From: Methylobacterium sp. J-076
GTDB taxonomy: Bacteria; Pseudomonadota; Alphaproteobacteria; Rhizobiales; Beijerinckiaceae
Reading direction: 5' to 3'
DNA: 64,000 bases
Assembly (NCBI RefSeq): GCF_022829405.1
Contig: NZ_JAKSXW010000115.1
Coordinates: 95,836 to 159,835 of the forward strand
Shown: in pieces, positions 17,386 to 27,389 of the stretch
Layout of the letters: every line of letters starts with the position of its first letter
How positions within the stretch are numbered: position 1 is the stretch's first letter
Notes under the pieces: generated by a model
Databases searched by the model: none
The model's input: only the letters and a program-made list of their open reading frames with translations
What the model was told of the DNA's origin: nothing
Made by a program: the position numbers and the translations under genes

Positions 17386-17991
17386 TCACCCCTTCTGGCC
17401 GATGCGTCCTTCGGTGCCTGCCGCAAGGCGCTTGATGTTGGGGCTGTGCTTCCACCACAGGAGCGCGCCGAGGAGGACGAAGAGCAGCGCCACCGCCGGC
17501 AGGCCGAGCGCCCACAGGACGATGGGCGCCACCGCCGAGGCCGCCAGGGCCGACAGGGACGAGAACCGGAACGCGAAGGCGAGGCCGAGCCACACCACGG
17601 CGAAGGCGAGCAGCGCGAGGGGGCTGAAGGCGAGCAGCACGCCGATGAGCGTCGCGACGCCCTTGCCCCCCTTGAAGCCGAGCCAGACCGGGAACAGGTG
17701 CCCGAGGAACGCCCCGAGCCCCGCCGCCAGGGCCGGCCCTTCGCCGAGCTGCGCCGCGATCAGCACCGCAGCGGTGCCCTTCAGCGCATCCCCGAGCAGG
17801 GTCGCGAAGGCGAGCCCCTTGCGGCCGGTGCGCAGAACGTTGGTCGCGCCGATATTGCCCGAGCCGATCGCCCGCACGTCGCCGAGGCCGGCGATGCGGG
17901 TGAAGATCAGGCCGAAGGGAATCGCGCCGAGGGCGTAGCCGATGCCGAGCCCGGCGAGGGAGGGCAGCGTGGCGAGGTCGGCGGGGCTCAT
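17386..17991 (-). CDS. plsY: Glycerol-3-phosphate acyltransferase PlsY
   Basis: This integral membrane acyltransferase transfers acyl groups from acyl-phosphate to glycerol-3-phosphate, the first step of phospholipid synthesis. It is 201 residues with about five membrane segments. The family motifs are '[14 protein letters not shown]' and '[13 protein letters not shown]', the glycine-rich loops that bind substrate. Its ATG overlaps the stop of the upstream dihydroorotase-like gene as ATGA, and dprA follows after 7 bp, so the three are co-translated. Confidence 0.95.
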   Translation of the reverse strand: MSPADLATLPSLAGLGIGYALGAIPFGLIFTRIAGLGDVRAIGSGNIGATNVLRTGRKGLAFATLLGDALKGTAAVLIAAQLGEGPALAAGLGAFLGHLFPVWLGFKGGKGVATLIGVLLAFSPLALLAFAVVWLGLAFAFRFSSLSALAASAVAPIVLWALGLPAVALLFVLLGALLWWKHSPNIKRLAAGTEGRIGQKG

Positions 17992-19292
17992 GCGGCGGCG
18001 GCCCAGGCATCGACCGCATGGACGATCCGGCCGCCGACCAACGTCAGCACCGCCGCGCCCTGAAGGCGCGCCTCGTCGAAGGGCGAGTTCTTGGAGCGGG
18101 ACTTCAGCCGCCGCTTGTCGAGGAGGTAGGGCAAGTCCGGATCGATCAGCACGAGGTCGGCCGGGGCGCCGATCGACAGCCGGCCCGAGGGCTTGCCGAG
18201 GAGGGCGGCCGGTTTGACGGTGAGCGCCGCGAGGAGGCGCGCGAGGGTGATGTCGCCGGTGTGGACGAGGCGCATGGAGGCGCCGAGCAGCGTCTCGATG
18301 CCCAGAGCCCCGTCCGCCGCCTCGGCGAAGGGCAGGCGCTTGGTGTCGGCATCCTGCGGGTTGTGATCGGAGACGACCACGTCGATCACCCCCGCCGCCA
18401 GGGCCGCCACCACGGCCTGCCGGTCGGCCTCGTCGCGCAGCGGCGGCGAGAGGCGGCAGAAGGTGCGGTAATGGCCGATGTCGTTCTCGTTGAGCACGAG
18501 GTTGTTCACCGAGACGCCGCAGGTGACGGGAAGCCCGTCCTCCTTCGCCCGCCGGACGATCTCCACCGAATCGGCACAGGAGATCATCGCCGCGTGGTAG
18601 CGGGCGCCGGTCAGCCGCACGAGGCGGATGTCGCGCTCCAGCATCACCGTCTCGGCCTCCCGGGGCACGCCCATCAGGCCGAGGCGCGAGGCGAGCTCGC
18701 CCTCGTTCATCACCCCCTCGGCGGCGAGGCTCGGCTCCTCCACGTGCTGCATGATGAGGGCGCCGAAATCGCGGGCGTAGGTCAGGGCCCGGCGCATCAC
18801 CTGCGCGTCGGCCACCGCCCGCAGGCCATCGGTGAAGGCCACCGCGCCGGCCTCCTGCAGCAGGCCGAACTCGGTCATCTCCCGGCCGCCGAGGCCCTTG
18901 GTGATCGCGGCGGCGGGCAGGACGTTGACGCAGGCCGTATCCCGCGCCCGGCGCAGGACGAAGTCCACGATGGCCGGGCCGTCCATGATCGGGTTGGTGT
19001 CCGGCATGCACACCAGGGTGGTCACCCCCCCGGCGGCGGCGGCGGCGCTGGCCGAGGCCAGGGTTTCCCGGTGCTCGGCGCCCGGCTCGCCCACGAAGGC
19101 GCGCAGGTCGATGAGCCCCGGCGCCAGCACATGCCCGGCACAGTCGATCCGCGTCGCCCCCGCAGGGGCGCCGGGCGCCGCGCCCTCGGCGATGCCGGCG
19201 ATCAGGCCATCGCGCACCAGGATCGCGCCGGGCCGTTCCGCGCCGCTCGACGGGTCGAGCAACGTCGCGTTGGCGAGGAGGAGGTCGGTCAC
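17988..19292 (-). CDS. pyrC: Dihydroorotase-like protein lacking the metal-binding HxH (PyrC' type)
   Basis: The protein has the amidohydrolase/dihydroorotase fold at normal length (434 residues), with '[13 protein letters not shown]' and '[16 protein letters not shown]' clearly of PyrC origin. However, the usual D-x-H-x-H metal motif after 'APGLID' reads '[12 protein letters not shown]', so both metal-binding histidines are replaced by Arg and Phe. Pseudomonas PyrC' proteins with comparable losses are known as non-catalytic partners that assemble with aspartate carbamoyltransferase (PyrB). By analogy this is likely structural, with another active dihydroorotase elsewhere. No pyrB is adjacent: the upstream gene is hisF, overlapping by 4 nt. 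Confidence 0.88.
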   Translation of the reverse strand: MTDLLLANATLLDPSSGAERPGAILVRDGLIAGIAEGAAPGAPAGATRIDCAGHVLAPGLIDLRAFVGEPGAEHRETLASASAAAAAGGVTTLVCMPDTNPIMDGPAIVDFVLRRARDTACVNVLPAAAITKGLGGREMTEFGLLQEAGAVAFTDGLRAVADAQVMRRALTYARDFGALIMQHVEEPSLAAEGVMNEGELASRLGLMGVPREAETVMLERDIRLVRLTGARYHAAMISCADSVEIVRRAKEDGLPVTCGVSVNNLVLNENDIGHYRTFCRLSPPLRDEADRQAVVAALAAGVIDVVVSDHNPQDADTKRLPFAEAADGALGIETLLGASMRLVHTGDITLARLLAALTVKPAALLGKPSGRLSIGAPADLVLIDPDLPYLLDKRRLKSRSKNSPFDEARLQGAAVLTLVGGRIVHAVDAWAAAA

Positions 19293-20083
19293 AGGCGCGG
19301 CTCCGCGGGGGCATCGAGGCGCATGGCGAGGCCGGCGGCGGCCATATGCGCCTTGGCCTCGCCGATGGTGGCTTGGCCGAAATGGAAGATCGAGGCGGCG
19401 AGCACGGCGCTCGCCCCGCCCTCGGCGACACCCGCCACGAGATCATCGAGCCCGCCGACGCCGCCGGAGGCGATCACCGGCACGCCCACCGCGTCCGAGA
19501 TCGCCCGCGTCAGCGCGAGGTCGTAGCCGGAGCGGGTGCCGTCCCGGTCCATCGAGGTCACGAGCAGCTCTCCCGCGCCCTTCTCCGCCACGAGACGGGC
19601 GAAGGCGATGGCGTCGATCCCGGTCGGATCCCGCCCGCCATGGGTGAAGATCTCCCACCGGGCCGCCTCGCCGGGCGCCGACACCCGCTTCGCATCGATG
19701 GCGACCACGATGCACTGCGCGCCGAACTTCTCCGCCGCGCGGGCCACGAGGTCCGGGTCCTTCACGGCGGCGGTGTTGATCGCGACCTTGTCCGCCCCCG
19801 CGAGGAGGAGCGCCCGCACGTCCTCGACGGCGCGCACCCCGCCGCCGACGGTGAGCGGCATGAAGCAGGCCTCCGCGGTGCGGCTCACCACATCCAGCAG
19901 CGTGCCCCGGGCCTCCCGGCTCGCGGTGATGTCGAGGAAGCAGAGTTCGTCCGCGCCGGCCGCGTCGTAGGCCTTGGCCGCCTCCACCGGGTCCCCGGCA
20001 TCGCGCAGGCCCTCGAAGCGCACGCCCTTCACGACGCGCCCGTCCTTCACGTCGAGGCAGGGGATGATGCGGGTCTTGAGCAC
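19289..20083 (-). CDS. hisF: Imidazole glycerol phosphate synthase subunit HisF
   Basis: HisF is the cyclase half of IGP synthase. It uses ammonia from HisH to turn PRFAR into imidazole glycerol phosphate and AICAR in histidine synthesis. The (beta/alpha)8 barrel of 264 residues has catalytic Asp11 ('[14 protein letters not shown]') and the second catalytic Asp in 'VVAIDAKRV'; phosphate loops 'VGGGVR' and 'ASGGVGG' are present. Its stop overlaps the start of the dihydroorotase-like gene (ATGA), fusing the his unit to pyrC'-plsY-dprA. The DUF29 gene lies 19 bp upstream. Confidence 0.96.
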   Translation of the reverse strand: MLKTRIIPCLDVKDGRVVKGVRFEGLRDAGDPVEAAKAYDAAGADELCFLDITASREARGTLLDVVSRTAEACFMPLTVGGGVRAVEDVRALLLAGADKVAINTAAVKDPDLVARAAEKFGAQCIVVAIDAKRVSAPGEAARWEIFTHGGRDPTGIDAIAFARLVAEKGAGELLVTSMDRDGTRSGYDLALTRAISDAVGVPVIASGGVGGLDDLVAGVAEGGASAVLAASIFHFGQATIGEAKAHMAAAGLAMRLDAPAEPRL

Positions 20084-20102
20084 GGCGTGGTCCGATCGTC
20101 GT

Positions 20103-20579
20103 TCAGGCGTCGGCGTCGATCGCGAACGGGCGGTTCATGATCTCATCCAGGGAGTAGGGGCAGGTTTCCGGAAAGACATGGAGTGGGAGCCCCGTCTCAC
20201 CATAGGCCTCCAGTCGAGCTCGGCGGTAAGCCTTCGTGAGCGCCTCGTCCAGGCGCCCCTTCAGGCCCGGGCTCTCCTCCCACTCGTCCGTGACATGCTC
20301 GCGATGTGTCGCGATGGAGACGACCCAGCTTCGGCTGCGCAGTGCCGGCTGGTGATCGAACTTCAGCATGTGCAGCAGCACGACCCGCAACGCGCTCACC
20401 AGACTGGCGAACTGGCTTCTGCCCAAGCTCTCGATCTCCTCGGCCAGATTCCCCAGGTCGAGGCCGTCGAGCTTGCCCGCCCGCAGGCGCGCGCCCTGCT
20501 CCTGGGTCCAGGTGTAGAAATCCTCGTCGTACCCGGCCGCCTTGGCCTGCGGCCGGGCCGCCGCCTTCCCTGCGCTCAT
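20103..20579 (-). CDS. DUF29 family protein inside the his cluster
   Basis: The product has 158 residues and the DUF29 pattern: '[19 protein letters not shown]', '[16 protein letters not shown]', a helix with '[15 protein letters not shown]', then '[11 protein letters not shown]' and the C-terminal '[13 protein letters not shown]'. DUF29 has no established function; it is found mainly in cyanobacteria and proteobacteria. The ATG at 20579 has an excellent GGGAGG site. It is wedged between hisA and hisF (36 and 19 bp gaps), which is not the usual content of a his operon and suggests later insertion. A soluble, mostly helical protein is expected. Confidence 0.85.
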   Translation of the reverse strand: MSAGKAAARPQAKAAGYDEDFYTWTQEQGARLRAGKLDGLDLGNLAEEIESLGRSQFASLVSALRVVLLHMLKFDHQPALRSRSWVVSIATHREHVTDEWEESPGLKGRLDEALTKAYRRARLEAYGETGLPLHVFPETCPYSLDEIMNRPFAIDADA

Positions 20580-20616
20580 CGCAACCTCCCGGAGCGATCC
20601 CTGCGCGGACAACCTA

Positions 20617-21360
20617 TCACGACGCCGCGGGTCGCGCCGCCGCGATCGCCGCCAGCGCCGCGATCGGGTCGATCCGCCCGTCGTACAGGGCACGGCCGGT
20701 GATGGCCCCGGCGATCAGGGCGCAATCGGGTTCGAGCAGGCGGTGGACGTCGTCGATGGAGGCGAGGCCGCCCGAGGCGATCACCGGCACGGCGACGGCC
20801 TCGGCGAGCGCCAGGGTCATCTCGACGTTGAGGCCCTTGAGGATGCCGTCGCGGGCGATGTCCGTGTAGACGATGGCCGCCACCCCGGCATCCTCGAACC
20901 GGCGCCCGAGCTCCTCGGCGGTCATGCTCGAGGTCTGCGCCCAGCCCTCGACGGCGACCCGGCCGTCTTTGGCGTCGATGCCCACGGCGACCTTGCCGGG
21001 ATGGAGACGGGCCGCCTCCCGCACGAATTCCGGATCGCGCACCGCGGCCGTGCCGATGATGACCCGGGCGACGCCCTTGGCGAGCCAGCCCTCCAGGGTC
21101 TTCATGTCCCGGATGCCGCCGCCGAGCTGGAGCGGCACGTCCACCGTGGCGAGGATCGAATCCACCGCCGCGGCGTTGCGCGGCGCGCCGGCGAACGCGC
21201 CGTCGAGGTCGACCACGTGCAGCCAGGAGAAGCCCTGGCCGGCGAAGATCGCCGCCTGGGCCGCGGGGTCGTCGCCGAAGACGGTCGCCCGGTCCATGTC
21301 CCCCTGGACGAGGCGGACGCAGCGCCCGCCCTTCAGGTCGATTGCGGGATACAGGATCAC
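20617..21360 (-). CDS. hisA: ProFAR isomerase HisA
   Basis: HisA isomerises ProFAR to PRFAR in histidine synthesis. It is a 247-residue beta/alpha barrel related to HisF, with the catalytic Asp8 in '[12 protein letters not shown]', the acid of the second half in 'VYTDIARDG', and phosphate-binding 'LGGGIRD' and 'ASGGLAS'. The start is a GTG at 21360, required because no ATG lies in a suitable place; upstream in-frame residues are not HisA-like. It sits between hisH and the DUF29 gene. Confidence 0.95.
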   Translation of the reverse strand: MILYPAIDLKGGRCVRLVQGDMDRATVFGDDPAAQAAIFAGQGFSWLHVVDLDGAFAGAPRNAAAVDSILATVDVPLQLGGGIRDMKTLEGWLAKGVARVIIGTAAVRDPEFVREAARLHPGKVAVGIDAKDGRVAVEGWAQTSSMTAEELGRRFEDAGVAAIVYTDIARDGILKGLNVEMTLALAEAVAVPVIASGGLASIDDVHRLLEPDCALIAGAITGRALYDGRIDPIAALAAIAAARPAAS

Positions 21361-21394
21361 CCGGTTGTCTTTCTGCTGTGTCCTTCGGCGCCGC

Positions 21395-22057
21395 TCAGGG
21401 GCGCCAGCGGAGGAAGTTGGCGATGAGGGCGAGGCCGAGCTGCTGGCTCTTCTCGGGGTGGAACTGCGTGCCGGCGACGTTGTCGCGCGCCACCGCCGCC
21501 GTGACCGGCCCGCCATACTCGGCGCGCATCACGGTGTCCCCGGGCCGCTCCGGCACCAGGGCGAAGCTGTGCACGAAATAGGCGTGCAGGCCGCCCTCCC
21601 CGGTCGGGATGCCCTCGAACAGGGCATGGGGGCGGGCGGCGCGCAGGGTGTTCCAGCCCATATGCGGCACCTTCAGCGCCGGATCGGACGGGCGGATCGG
21701 CTCGACATCGCCGGGGATCCAGCCGAGCCCCGGCGTCTCGGCATATTCGAGCCCGCGGCTCGCCAGGAGCTGCATGCCGACGCAGATCCCGAGGAACGGC
21801 CTGCCGTCGCGCTTCACCGCGCCGATCATCGCCTCCACCATGCCGGGGACGGCATCGAGCCCGGCCCGGCAATCCGCGTAGGCGCCGACGCCGGGCAGGA
21901 CGATCCGGTCCGCCGCGGCGACGGTGTCCGGATCGGCGGTGAGGGTGATGCGGGTGCCGTCGAGCCCGGCCTCGCGGGCCGCCCGCTCGAAGGCCTTGAC
22001 CGCCGAATGCAGGTTGCCCGAACCGTAATCGATGATGGCGACGCTCTGTCCGGTCAT
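21395..22057 (-). CDS. hisH: Imidazole glycerol phosphate synthase subunit HisH
   Basis: HisH is the glutaminase subunit that feeds ammonia to HisF. It is about 220 residues with the class I amidotransferase triad: nucleophile Cys in '[11 protein letters not shown]' and the His/Glu pair in '[10 protein letters not shown]'. '[12 protein letters not shown]' marks the N-terminus. I start it at the ATG at 22057; a GTG 12 nt upstream is also possible. It is co-oriented with the DUF2628 gene and hisA. Confidence 0.95.
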   Translation of the reverse strand: MTGQSVAIIDYGSGNLHSAVKAFERAAREAGLDGTRITLTADPDTVAAADRIVLPGVGAYADCRAGLDAVPGMVEAMIGAVKRDGRPFLGICVGMQLLASRGLEYAETPGLGWIPGDVEPIRPSDPALKVPHMGWNTLRAARPHALFEGIPTGEGGLHAYFVHSFALVPERPGDTVMRAEYGGPVTAAVARDNVAGTQFHPEKSQQLGLALIANFLRWRP

Positions 22058-22073
22058 GCCCGATCCCACGCCG

Positions 22074-22565
22074 TCACCGGCCGCCCCCCTGGGCCGGGAA
22101 CAGCCCGATCACCGGTTCGCCCCGCCGCACGGCCCCGCCCGGGAAGGGCGGCCGCGGCGGCGGCGGAAGGGTCGAGGTGTCCAGCCACCGGGCCAGCGCC
22201 TTCGCCTCGGCCTCGGCGGCGTCGCGGGCCACCACCGCGTCGCGGGCCGGCCAGCCCCGTCGGGTGAGGGTCCAGCGCTGCAGGCTCCCGGCCTCGAGGC
22301 CCACCAGCACGCAGGCCAGCAGGGCGATGGCCGCCCCCGCCGCCCGCGGCAGGCCGAGGGCGTAGCCGGAGAACGCCACCAGCAGGAGGCCGGCGAGCAC
22401 GATCAGCGCCGCGGCCCAGAGCCGGTGGAACAGGAACCACAGGACGCTGAAGGCGAAGGCCGGCCAGGAGAAGCCGTCCGGAACGAGCTTGGCCCGGTCC
22501 AGGGCATCGGCCTCGCCGGGGCGGGCCTCCGGCGGCAGGTGGAGGGTGTAGCTGCGCAGGCGCAT
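22074..22565 (-). CDS. DUF2628 family membrane protein
   Basis: The product has 163 residues with three closely spaced hydrophobic stretches (about 35-55, 60-75 and 80-95, including '[19 protein letters not shown]'), matching the DUF2628 pattern of a soluble N-terminal strand region and a helical membrane part. A hydrophilic tail carries a proline-rich segment. Function is unknown. Homologues commonly lie between hisB and hisH in Rhizobiales, as here (10 bp after hisB, 16 bp before hisH), so linkage to the his transcription unit is old even though no role in histidine synthesis is known. Confidence 0.8.
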   Translation of the reverse strand: MRLRSYTLHLPPEARPGEADALDRAKLVPDGFSWPAFAFSVLWFLFHRLWAAALIVLAGLLLVAFSGYALGLPRAAGAAIALLACVLVGLEAGSLQRWTLTRRGWPARDAVVARDAAEAEAKALARWLDTSTLPPPPRPPFPGGAVRRGEPVIGLFPAQGGGR

Positions 22566-22575
22566 GGGGCTTCCC

Positions 22576-23163
22576 TTACAGCGTGCCCTTCGTGGACGGC
22601 ACCCGGCCGTCCTCCCGGGGATCGACCGCGACGGCATTCCGCAAGGCGCGGGCCAGCCCCTTGAAGCAGCTCTCGGCGATGTGGTGGGCGTTCTCGCCGT
22701 AGAGGGTCTCGACGTGCAGGGTCAGCCCGGCATTCATGGCGAAGGCCTGGAACCACTCCCGCACCAGCTCGGTGTCGAACTGGCCGATCTTCTCGACGCG
22801 GAACTGCGTGCGGAACACGAGGAACGGCCGGCCGGAAATATCGACGCAGACCCGCGTCAGGGCCTCGTCCATCGGCAGGTGGATGTCGGCGTAGCGCGTC
22901 ACCCCGCGCTTGTCGCCGAGCGCCCTGGCGAAGGCCTGCCCCAGGGCGATGCCGCAATCCTCGGCGGAATGGTGCTGATCGACGTGTAGGTCGCCCGCCA
23001 CCTTGACCTCGATATCGAACAGGGCGTGCCGGGCGAGGAGCTCCAGCATGTGGTCGAGGAAGCCGATGCCGGTGGCGATGCTGGCCCGGCCGGTGCCGTC
23101 GAGGGCGACGCTCACCGAGACGTCGGTCTCCGCGGTCTTCCGGCTGATGCTCGCGCTGCGCAT
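22576..23163 (-). CDS. hisB: Imidazoleglycerol-phosphate dehydratase
   Basis: HisB dehydrates imidazole glycerol phosphate to imidazole acetol phosphate in histidine synthesis. The 195-residue monofunctional form lacks the phosphatase domain of E. coli HisB. The metal-binding motifs '[13 protein letters not shown]', '[12 protein letters not shown]' and '[16 protein letters not shown]' are all present. It leads the his genes in this stretch and lies 81 bp downstream of mtnP. Confidence 0.96.
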   Translation of the reverse strand: MRSASISRKTAETDVSVSVALDGTGRASIATGIGFLDHMLELLARHALFDIEVKVAGDLHVDQHHSAEDCGIALGQAFARALGDKRGVTRYADIHLPMDEALTRVCVDISGRPFLVFRTQFRVEKIGQFDTELVREWFQAFAMNAGLTLHVETLYGENAHHIAESCFKGLARALRNAVAVDPREDGRVPSTKGTL

Positions 23164-23244
23164 GTCTTCTGGGTTTTCGTGTTGTCGGCGGAACGGCCGC
23201 CGGTGGCTTCTAGAGCACGATGCGCGAAAGGGGAACGAGCGGCC

Positions 23245-24120
<876 letters not shown>

Positions 24121-24172
24121 GCCGGATGCCCTGTCCCCTCGACAGTGCTGCGGTAGCACGCCCCTGCCGGCC

Positions 24173-24204
24173 AAAAAAGACGGGCCTCCCCGAGGGGAGG
24201 CCCG
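24173..24204 (-). terminator. Rho-independent terminator of petABC
   Basis: On the minus strand an 11-nt inverted repeat (cggg...cccc, 24181-24191 with 24194-24204) is followed by a run of six T (24173-24178). It lies about 50 bp downstream of the cytochrome c1 stop and before mtnP, so it ends the bc1 operon. Confidence 0.9.
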
Positions 24205-24252
24205 CTGCGCTGTGCATCGTCCCGGCGGCGTCGCACGCGCGACGCGGACGGC

Positions 24253-25161
24253 TCACCAGGTCTTGTGCAGTTCCGGCTGGAGGCCGTGGACCTCGCCGCC
24301 GACATCGGCCCAGATCTTCTTCTTCACATAGTAGAGCAGGCCGGACAGGATGATGAGGAACAGGATCACCCGGAAACCCAGGGCCTTGCGGTCCATCATG
24401 TGCGGCTCGGCGGCCCACATCAGGAAGGCCGAGACGTCCTTGCCGTACTGGTCCACCGTCTCCGGTGCCACCGGCTGGCCCTTGTCGTCCTTCGCGTAGG
24501 TCACCTGCCCGTCCGAGAGGGGCGGCGGCATCGCGATGATGTGGCCAGGATAGTACAGGTTGTAATATCCCCCCTCAGGCATCTGGAAGTCCTTGGGCGC
24601 ATCCCTGTAGCCGTTCAGGAGGCCGTGGATGTAGTCGGGCCCCTGCTCCGAGTAGCCGACGAAGGGCAGCCAATCGTAGAGGAAGGTCAGGTTGCCGCGG
24701 GAGAAGGTCCGCGCCTTGGCGATCACCGAGAAGTCCGGCGGGGCCTTGCCGCCGTTGGCCGCCGCCGCGGCCTGGTCGTTCGGGAAGGGCGCGGGGAAGG
24801 CGTCCGCCGGGCGGCCGGGCCGCTCAAACATGTCGCCCGAATCGTTGGGGCCGTCCTTGACCTGATAGGTGGCAGCCAGGGCCTTCACCTGTGAGGCGGA
24901 GAAGTCCGGCCCCCCCTCCTGCGCGAGGTTGCGGAAGGAGACGAGCTTCATCGAATGGCAGTTGGAGCAGACTTCCTTGTAGACTTGGAAGCCGCGCTGG
25001 AGCTGCGCCGTGTCGAACCGGCCGAACATGCCGGCGAAGCTCCAGTGGACCCGCGGCGGGATCGGCCCGCCATGGGCATCCTCGGCCCGCGCGGGCGCGC
25101 CGAGGAGAAGGGCCGCGACCGCGGCGGCGAGGGTGGTGGAGAGAACGCGCGTCATGGCCAT
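24253..25161 (-). CDS. petC: Cytochrome c1 of the bc1 complex
   Basis: This is the membrane-anchored c-type haem subunit of ubiquinol-cytochrome c reductase, carrying electrons from the Rieske protein to cytochrome c. The 302 residues have a signal peptide (cleaved near 'APARA', residue 26), the haem-binding 'EVCSNCHSMK' (CxxCH), a candidate Met axial-ligand region ('IIAMPPPLSDG') and one C-terminal membrane anchor ('VILFLIILSGLLYYVKKK'). It is last in petA-petB-petC, 16 bp after petB, and is followed by a terminator. Two near ATGs (25161, 25155) cannot be distinguished. Confidence 0.96.
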   Translation of the reverse strand: MAMTRVLSTTLAAAVAALLLGAPARAEDAHGGPIPPRVHWSFAGMFGRFDTAQLQRGFQVYKEVCSNCHSMKLVSFRNLAQEGGPDFSASQVKALAATYQVKDGPNDSGDMFERPGRPADAFPAPFPNDQAAAAANGGKAPPDFSVIAKARTFSRGNLTFLYDWLPFVGYSEQGPDYIHGLLNGYRDAPKDFQMPEGGYYNLYYPGHIIAMPPPLSDGQVTYAKDDKGQPVAPETVDQYGKDVSAFLMWAAEPHMMDRKALGFRVILFLIILSGLLYYVKKKIWADVGGEVHGLQPELHKTW

Positions 25162-25177
25162 CTGAGTCAGTCGTCCC

Positions 25178-26464
25178 TCAGCCCTTGACCTGCGGGGCGG
25201 CGGCGACGCCGGCCGGCATGCCCGCCCCGGAGACCTGCTTGCCCGGCCCGGTCACGCTCTCGAGGATCGATCCGGGAAGGGGCTTGGGAGTCTCGAACAG
25301 GCCGCAGAGCGGCATCACGATCAGGAAGTGCGCGAAGTAGTAGGCGGTGCAGACCTGCGCGGCCAGGACGTAGCCTCCCTCGGGGGGCTGCGAGCCGAGC
25401 CAGCCGAGGACGAGGGCCACGCCCAGGAACACCCACATGAACTGCCGGTAGATCGGCCGGTAGTTGCAGGAGCGGATCCGCGACGTGTCGAGCCAGGGCG
25501 CGAAGGCCAGGATGATCACCGCCGAGAACATCAGGATGACGCCGCCGAGCTTGCTCGGGACCGCCCGGAGGATCGCGTAGAACGGCAGGAAATACCATTC
25601 CGGAACGATGTGGGCGGGCGTCACCGCCGGGTTCGCCTGGATGTAGTTGTCCGCATGGCCGAGGTAGTTCGGCATGAAGAACAGGAACCAGGAGAACAGG
25701 ATCATGAACACGATCGTCGCGAACGCGTCCTTCACCGTGGCGTAGGGGGTGAAGGGCACCGCGTCCTTGCCCGACTTGATCGGGATGCCGGCCGGGTTGT
25801 TCTGCCCCGTGACGTGCAGCGCCCAGACGTGCAGGACGACGACGCCCGCGATCATCCAGGGCAGGAGGTAGTGCAGGGAGAAGAACCGGTTCACGGTGGG
25901 GTTGCCCACCGAGTAGCCGCCCCAGAGCAGGCTCTGGATCGTGTCGCCCACCACCGGGATCGCCGCCAGGATGTTGGTGATGACGGTGGCGCCCCAGAAG
26001 CTCATCTGGCCCCACGGCAGCGTGTAGCCGAGGAAGGCGGTGGCCATCATCAGCAGGTAGATCACCACGCCGAGGATGTAGAGCACCTCACGCGGCGCCT
26101 TGTACGACCCGTAATACAGCGCCCGGAACATGTGGACGTAGACCGCCACGAAGAACATCGAGGCGCCGTTGGCGTGCGCGTAGCGCAGGAGCCACCCGTA
26201 GTTCACGTCGCGCATGATCTTCTCGACGGAGGTGAAGGCCCCCGTCGCGGACGGCTCGTAATGCATCGCCAGCCAGACGCCGGTGATGATCTGGATGCCG
26301 AGGAAGGCGGCGAGGATCGCGCCGAAGGTCCAGAAGTAGTTCAGGTTCCGGGGAACCGGATACGCGATGAACGACGAATGGACGAGGCCGACGATCGGCA
26401 GCCGCGATTCGAACCACTTCGCGACGCGGCTCTTCGGGACGTAGGTGCTGGCGGTTCCGCTCAT
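25178..26464 (-). CDS. petB: Cytochrome b of the bc1 complex
   Basis: This is the dihaem quinone-oxidising core of complex III. At 428 residues it is the usual alphaproteobacterial length, with eight hydrophobic helices. Recognisable elements are '[17 protein letters not shown]' in the Qo region, '[12 protein letters not shown]', '[17 protein letters not shown]' and the Qo-site 'PEWY' in '[14 protein letters not shown]'. It starts 14 bp after the Rieske gene. The Ala/Pro-rich C-terminal tail is an ordinary variation. Confidence 0.96.
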   Translation of the reverse strand: MSGTASTYVPKSRVAKWFESRLPIVGLVHSSFIAYPVPRNLNYFWTFGAILAAFLGIQIITGVWLAMHYEPSATGAFTSVEKIMRDVNYGWLLRYAHANGASMFFVAVYVHMFRALYYGSYKAPREVLYILGVVIYLLMMATAFLGYTLPWGQMSFWGATVITNILAAIPVVGDTIQSLLWGGYSVGNPTVNRFFSLHYLLPWMIAGVVVLHVWALHVTGQNNPAGIPIKSGKDAVPFTPYATVKDAFATIVFMILFSWFLFFMPNYLGHADNYIQANPAVTPAHIVPEWYFLPFYAILRAVPSKLGGVILMFSAVIILAFAPWLDTSRIRSCNYRPIYRQFMWVFLGVALVLGWLGSQPPEGGYVLAAQVCTAYYFAHFLIVMPLCGLFETPKPLPGSILESVTGPGKQVSGAGMPAGVAAAPQVKG

Positions 26465-26478
26465 CTCTGGCTCTTCCC

Positions 26479-27051
26479 TCAGGCCTCGCCCTTGCCGCCG
26501 GCCGGTTCGCCGATGCGGATCTTCGTGTCCGACTGAAAGGCGTAGGGCGGGATCGGCAGGTTGATCGGCGCGGGCCCATGGCGGACACGGCCGACGGCAT
26601 CGAACTGGGACCCGTGACACGGGCAGGCCCAGCCCTCGAAATTGCCCTGGTGGCCGATCGGCACGCAGCCCAGATGGGTGCAGTTGCCGTAGACCACGAG
26701 CCACTGGTCGTGGCCGTCCTTCACCCGCGTGCCGAAGGCGGCGGGATCGATCATCTCCGGAAGAGGCACCGCGCGCATGTCGCCGACCTCCTTCGCGGTC
26801 AGCTTGCGCACGAAGATCAGCTTGCCGCGCCAGAAGACGTTGACGATCTGTCCGTCCTGGATCGGCGAGAGATCGACCTCGATCGGTGCGCCCGCGGCGA
26901 TCACCTCCGCGTCGGGGGCCATCGAGGAGACGAACGGCCACGCCACGGCGCCCACGCCGACCGCGAGGCCGGCCCCGGTGGCCAGGAACAGGAAGTCACG
27001 ACGGTTGCCGTCGTGGGACGCGTCGGCGGGAGCGGCGGTCGAGTTCGCCAA
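26479..27051 (-). CDS. petA: Rieske iron-sulfur subunit of the bc1 complex
   Basis: This is the [2Fe-2S] subunit that takes electrons from ubiquinol at the Qo site. The 190 residues have a twin-arginine signal-anchor ('[13 protein letters not shown]'), the flexible hinge, and both cluster motifs: 'CTHLGCVP' and 'CPCHGSQF'. No ATG fits. I chose the TTG at 27051 because GGAG lies about 10 nt upstream and the protein then begins 'ANSTAAP', typical of the family; a GTG 66 nt further upstream is the alternative. It is first in petABC. Confidence 0.93.
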   Translation of the reverse strand: MANSTAAPADASHDGNRRDFLFLATGAGLAVGVGAVAWPFVSSMAPDAEVIAAGAPIEVDLSPIQDGQIVNVFWRGKLIFVRKLTAKEVGDMRAVPLPEMIDPAAFGTRVKDGHDQWLVVYGNCTHLGCVPIGHQGNFEGWACPCHGSQFDAVGRVRHGPAPINLPIPPYAFQSDTKIRIGEPAGGKGEA

Positions 27052-27389
27052 GGGCTCAGCACTCCGAGGGCGCGGGTCGCGGGGACGGGTCCGCCAGGGG
27101 GCGGCCGCCGCGACCACAGCATTATGGTTCTAAACTGAGCAATGCGACCGGCCGTCGCTTCGAGTCAAGCCGGTCGGACGAATGGCCAAGCTGTTCCCGT
27201 GAGAGAGTGAGCGATCTGTGACAGCGCCGCCCGGCGGAACCCCTGCAAAGCTGGCTATCCGCTCATGAATGAAGACATATCGCCCTTGATGGCCGAAGCG
27301 GGGAAACGGAAGACAAATGTTAGTCGGACGTTAAGCGCAACACTCGCATGATAATTCAAAATCCGGGCAAGCGAAGCTGAGGTGTCTGC
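27052..27389. other. Intergenic region, divergent promoters of petABC and the chemoreceptor
   Basis: I see no gene in this 338-bp stretch. The right half is AT-richer than its surroundings. A TTAG-N7-TTAA sequence at 27320-27334 resembles a weak CtrA half-site arrangement upstream of the chemoreceptor gene. No convincing promoter could be chosen by eye. Confidence 0.5.
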
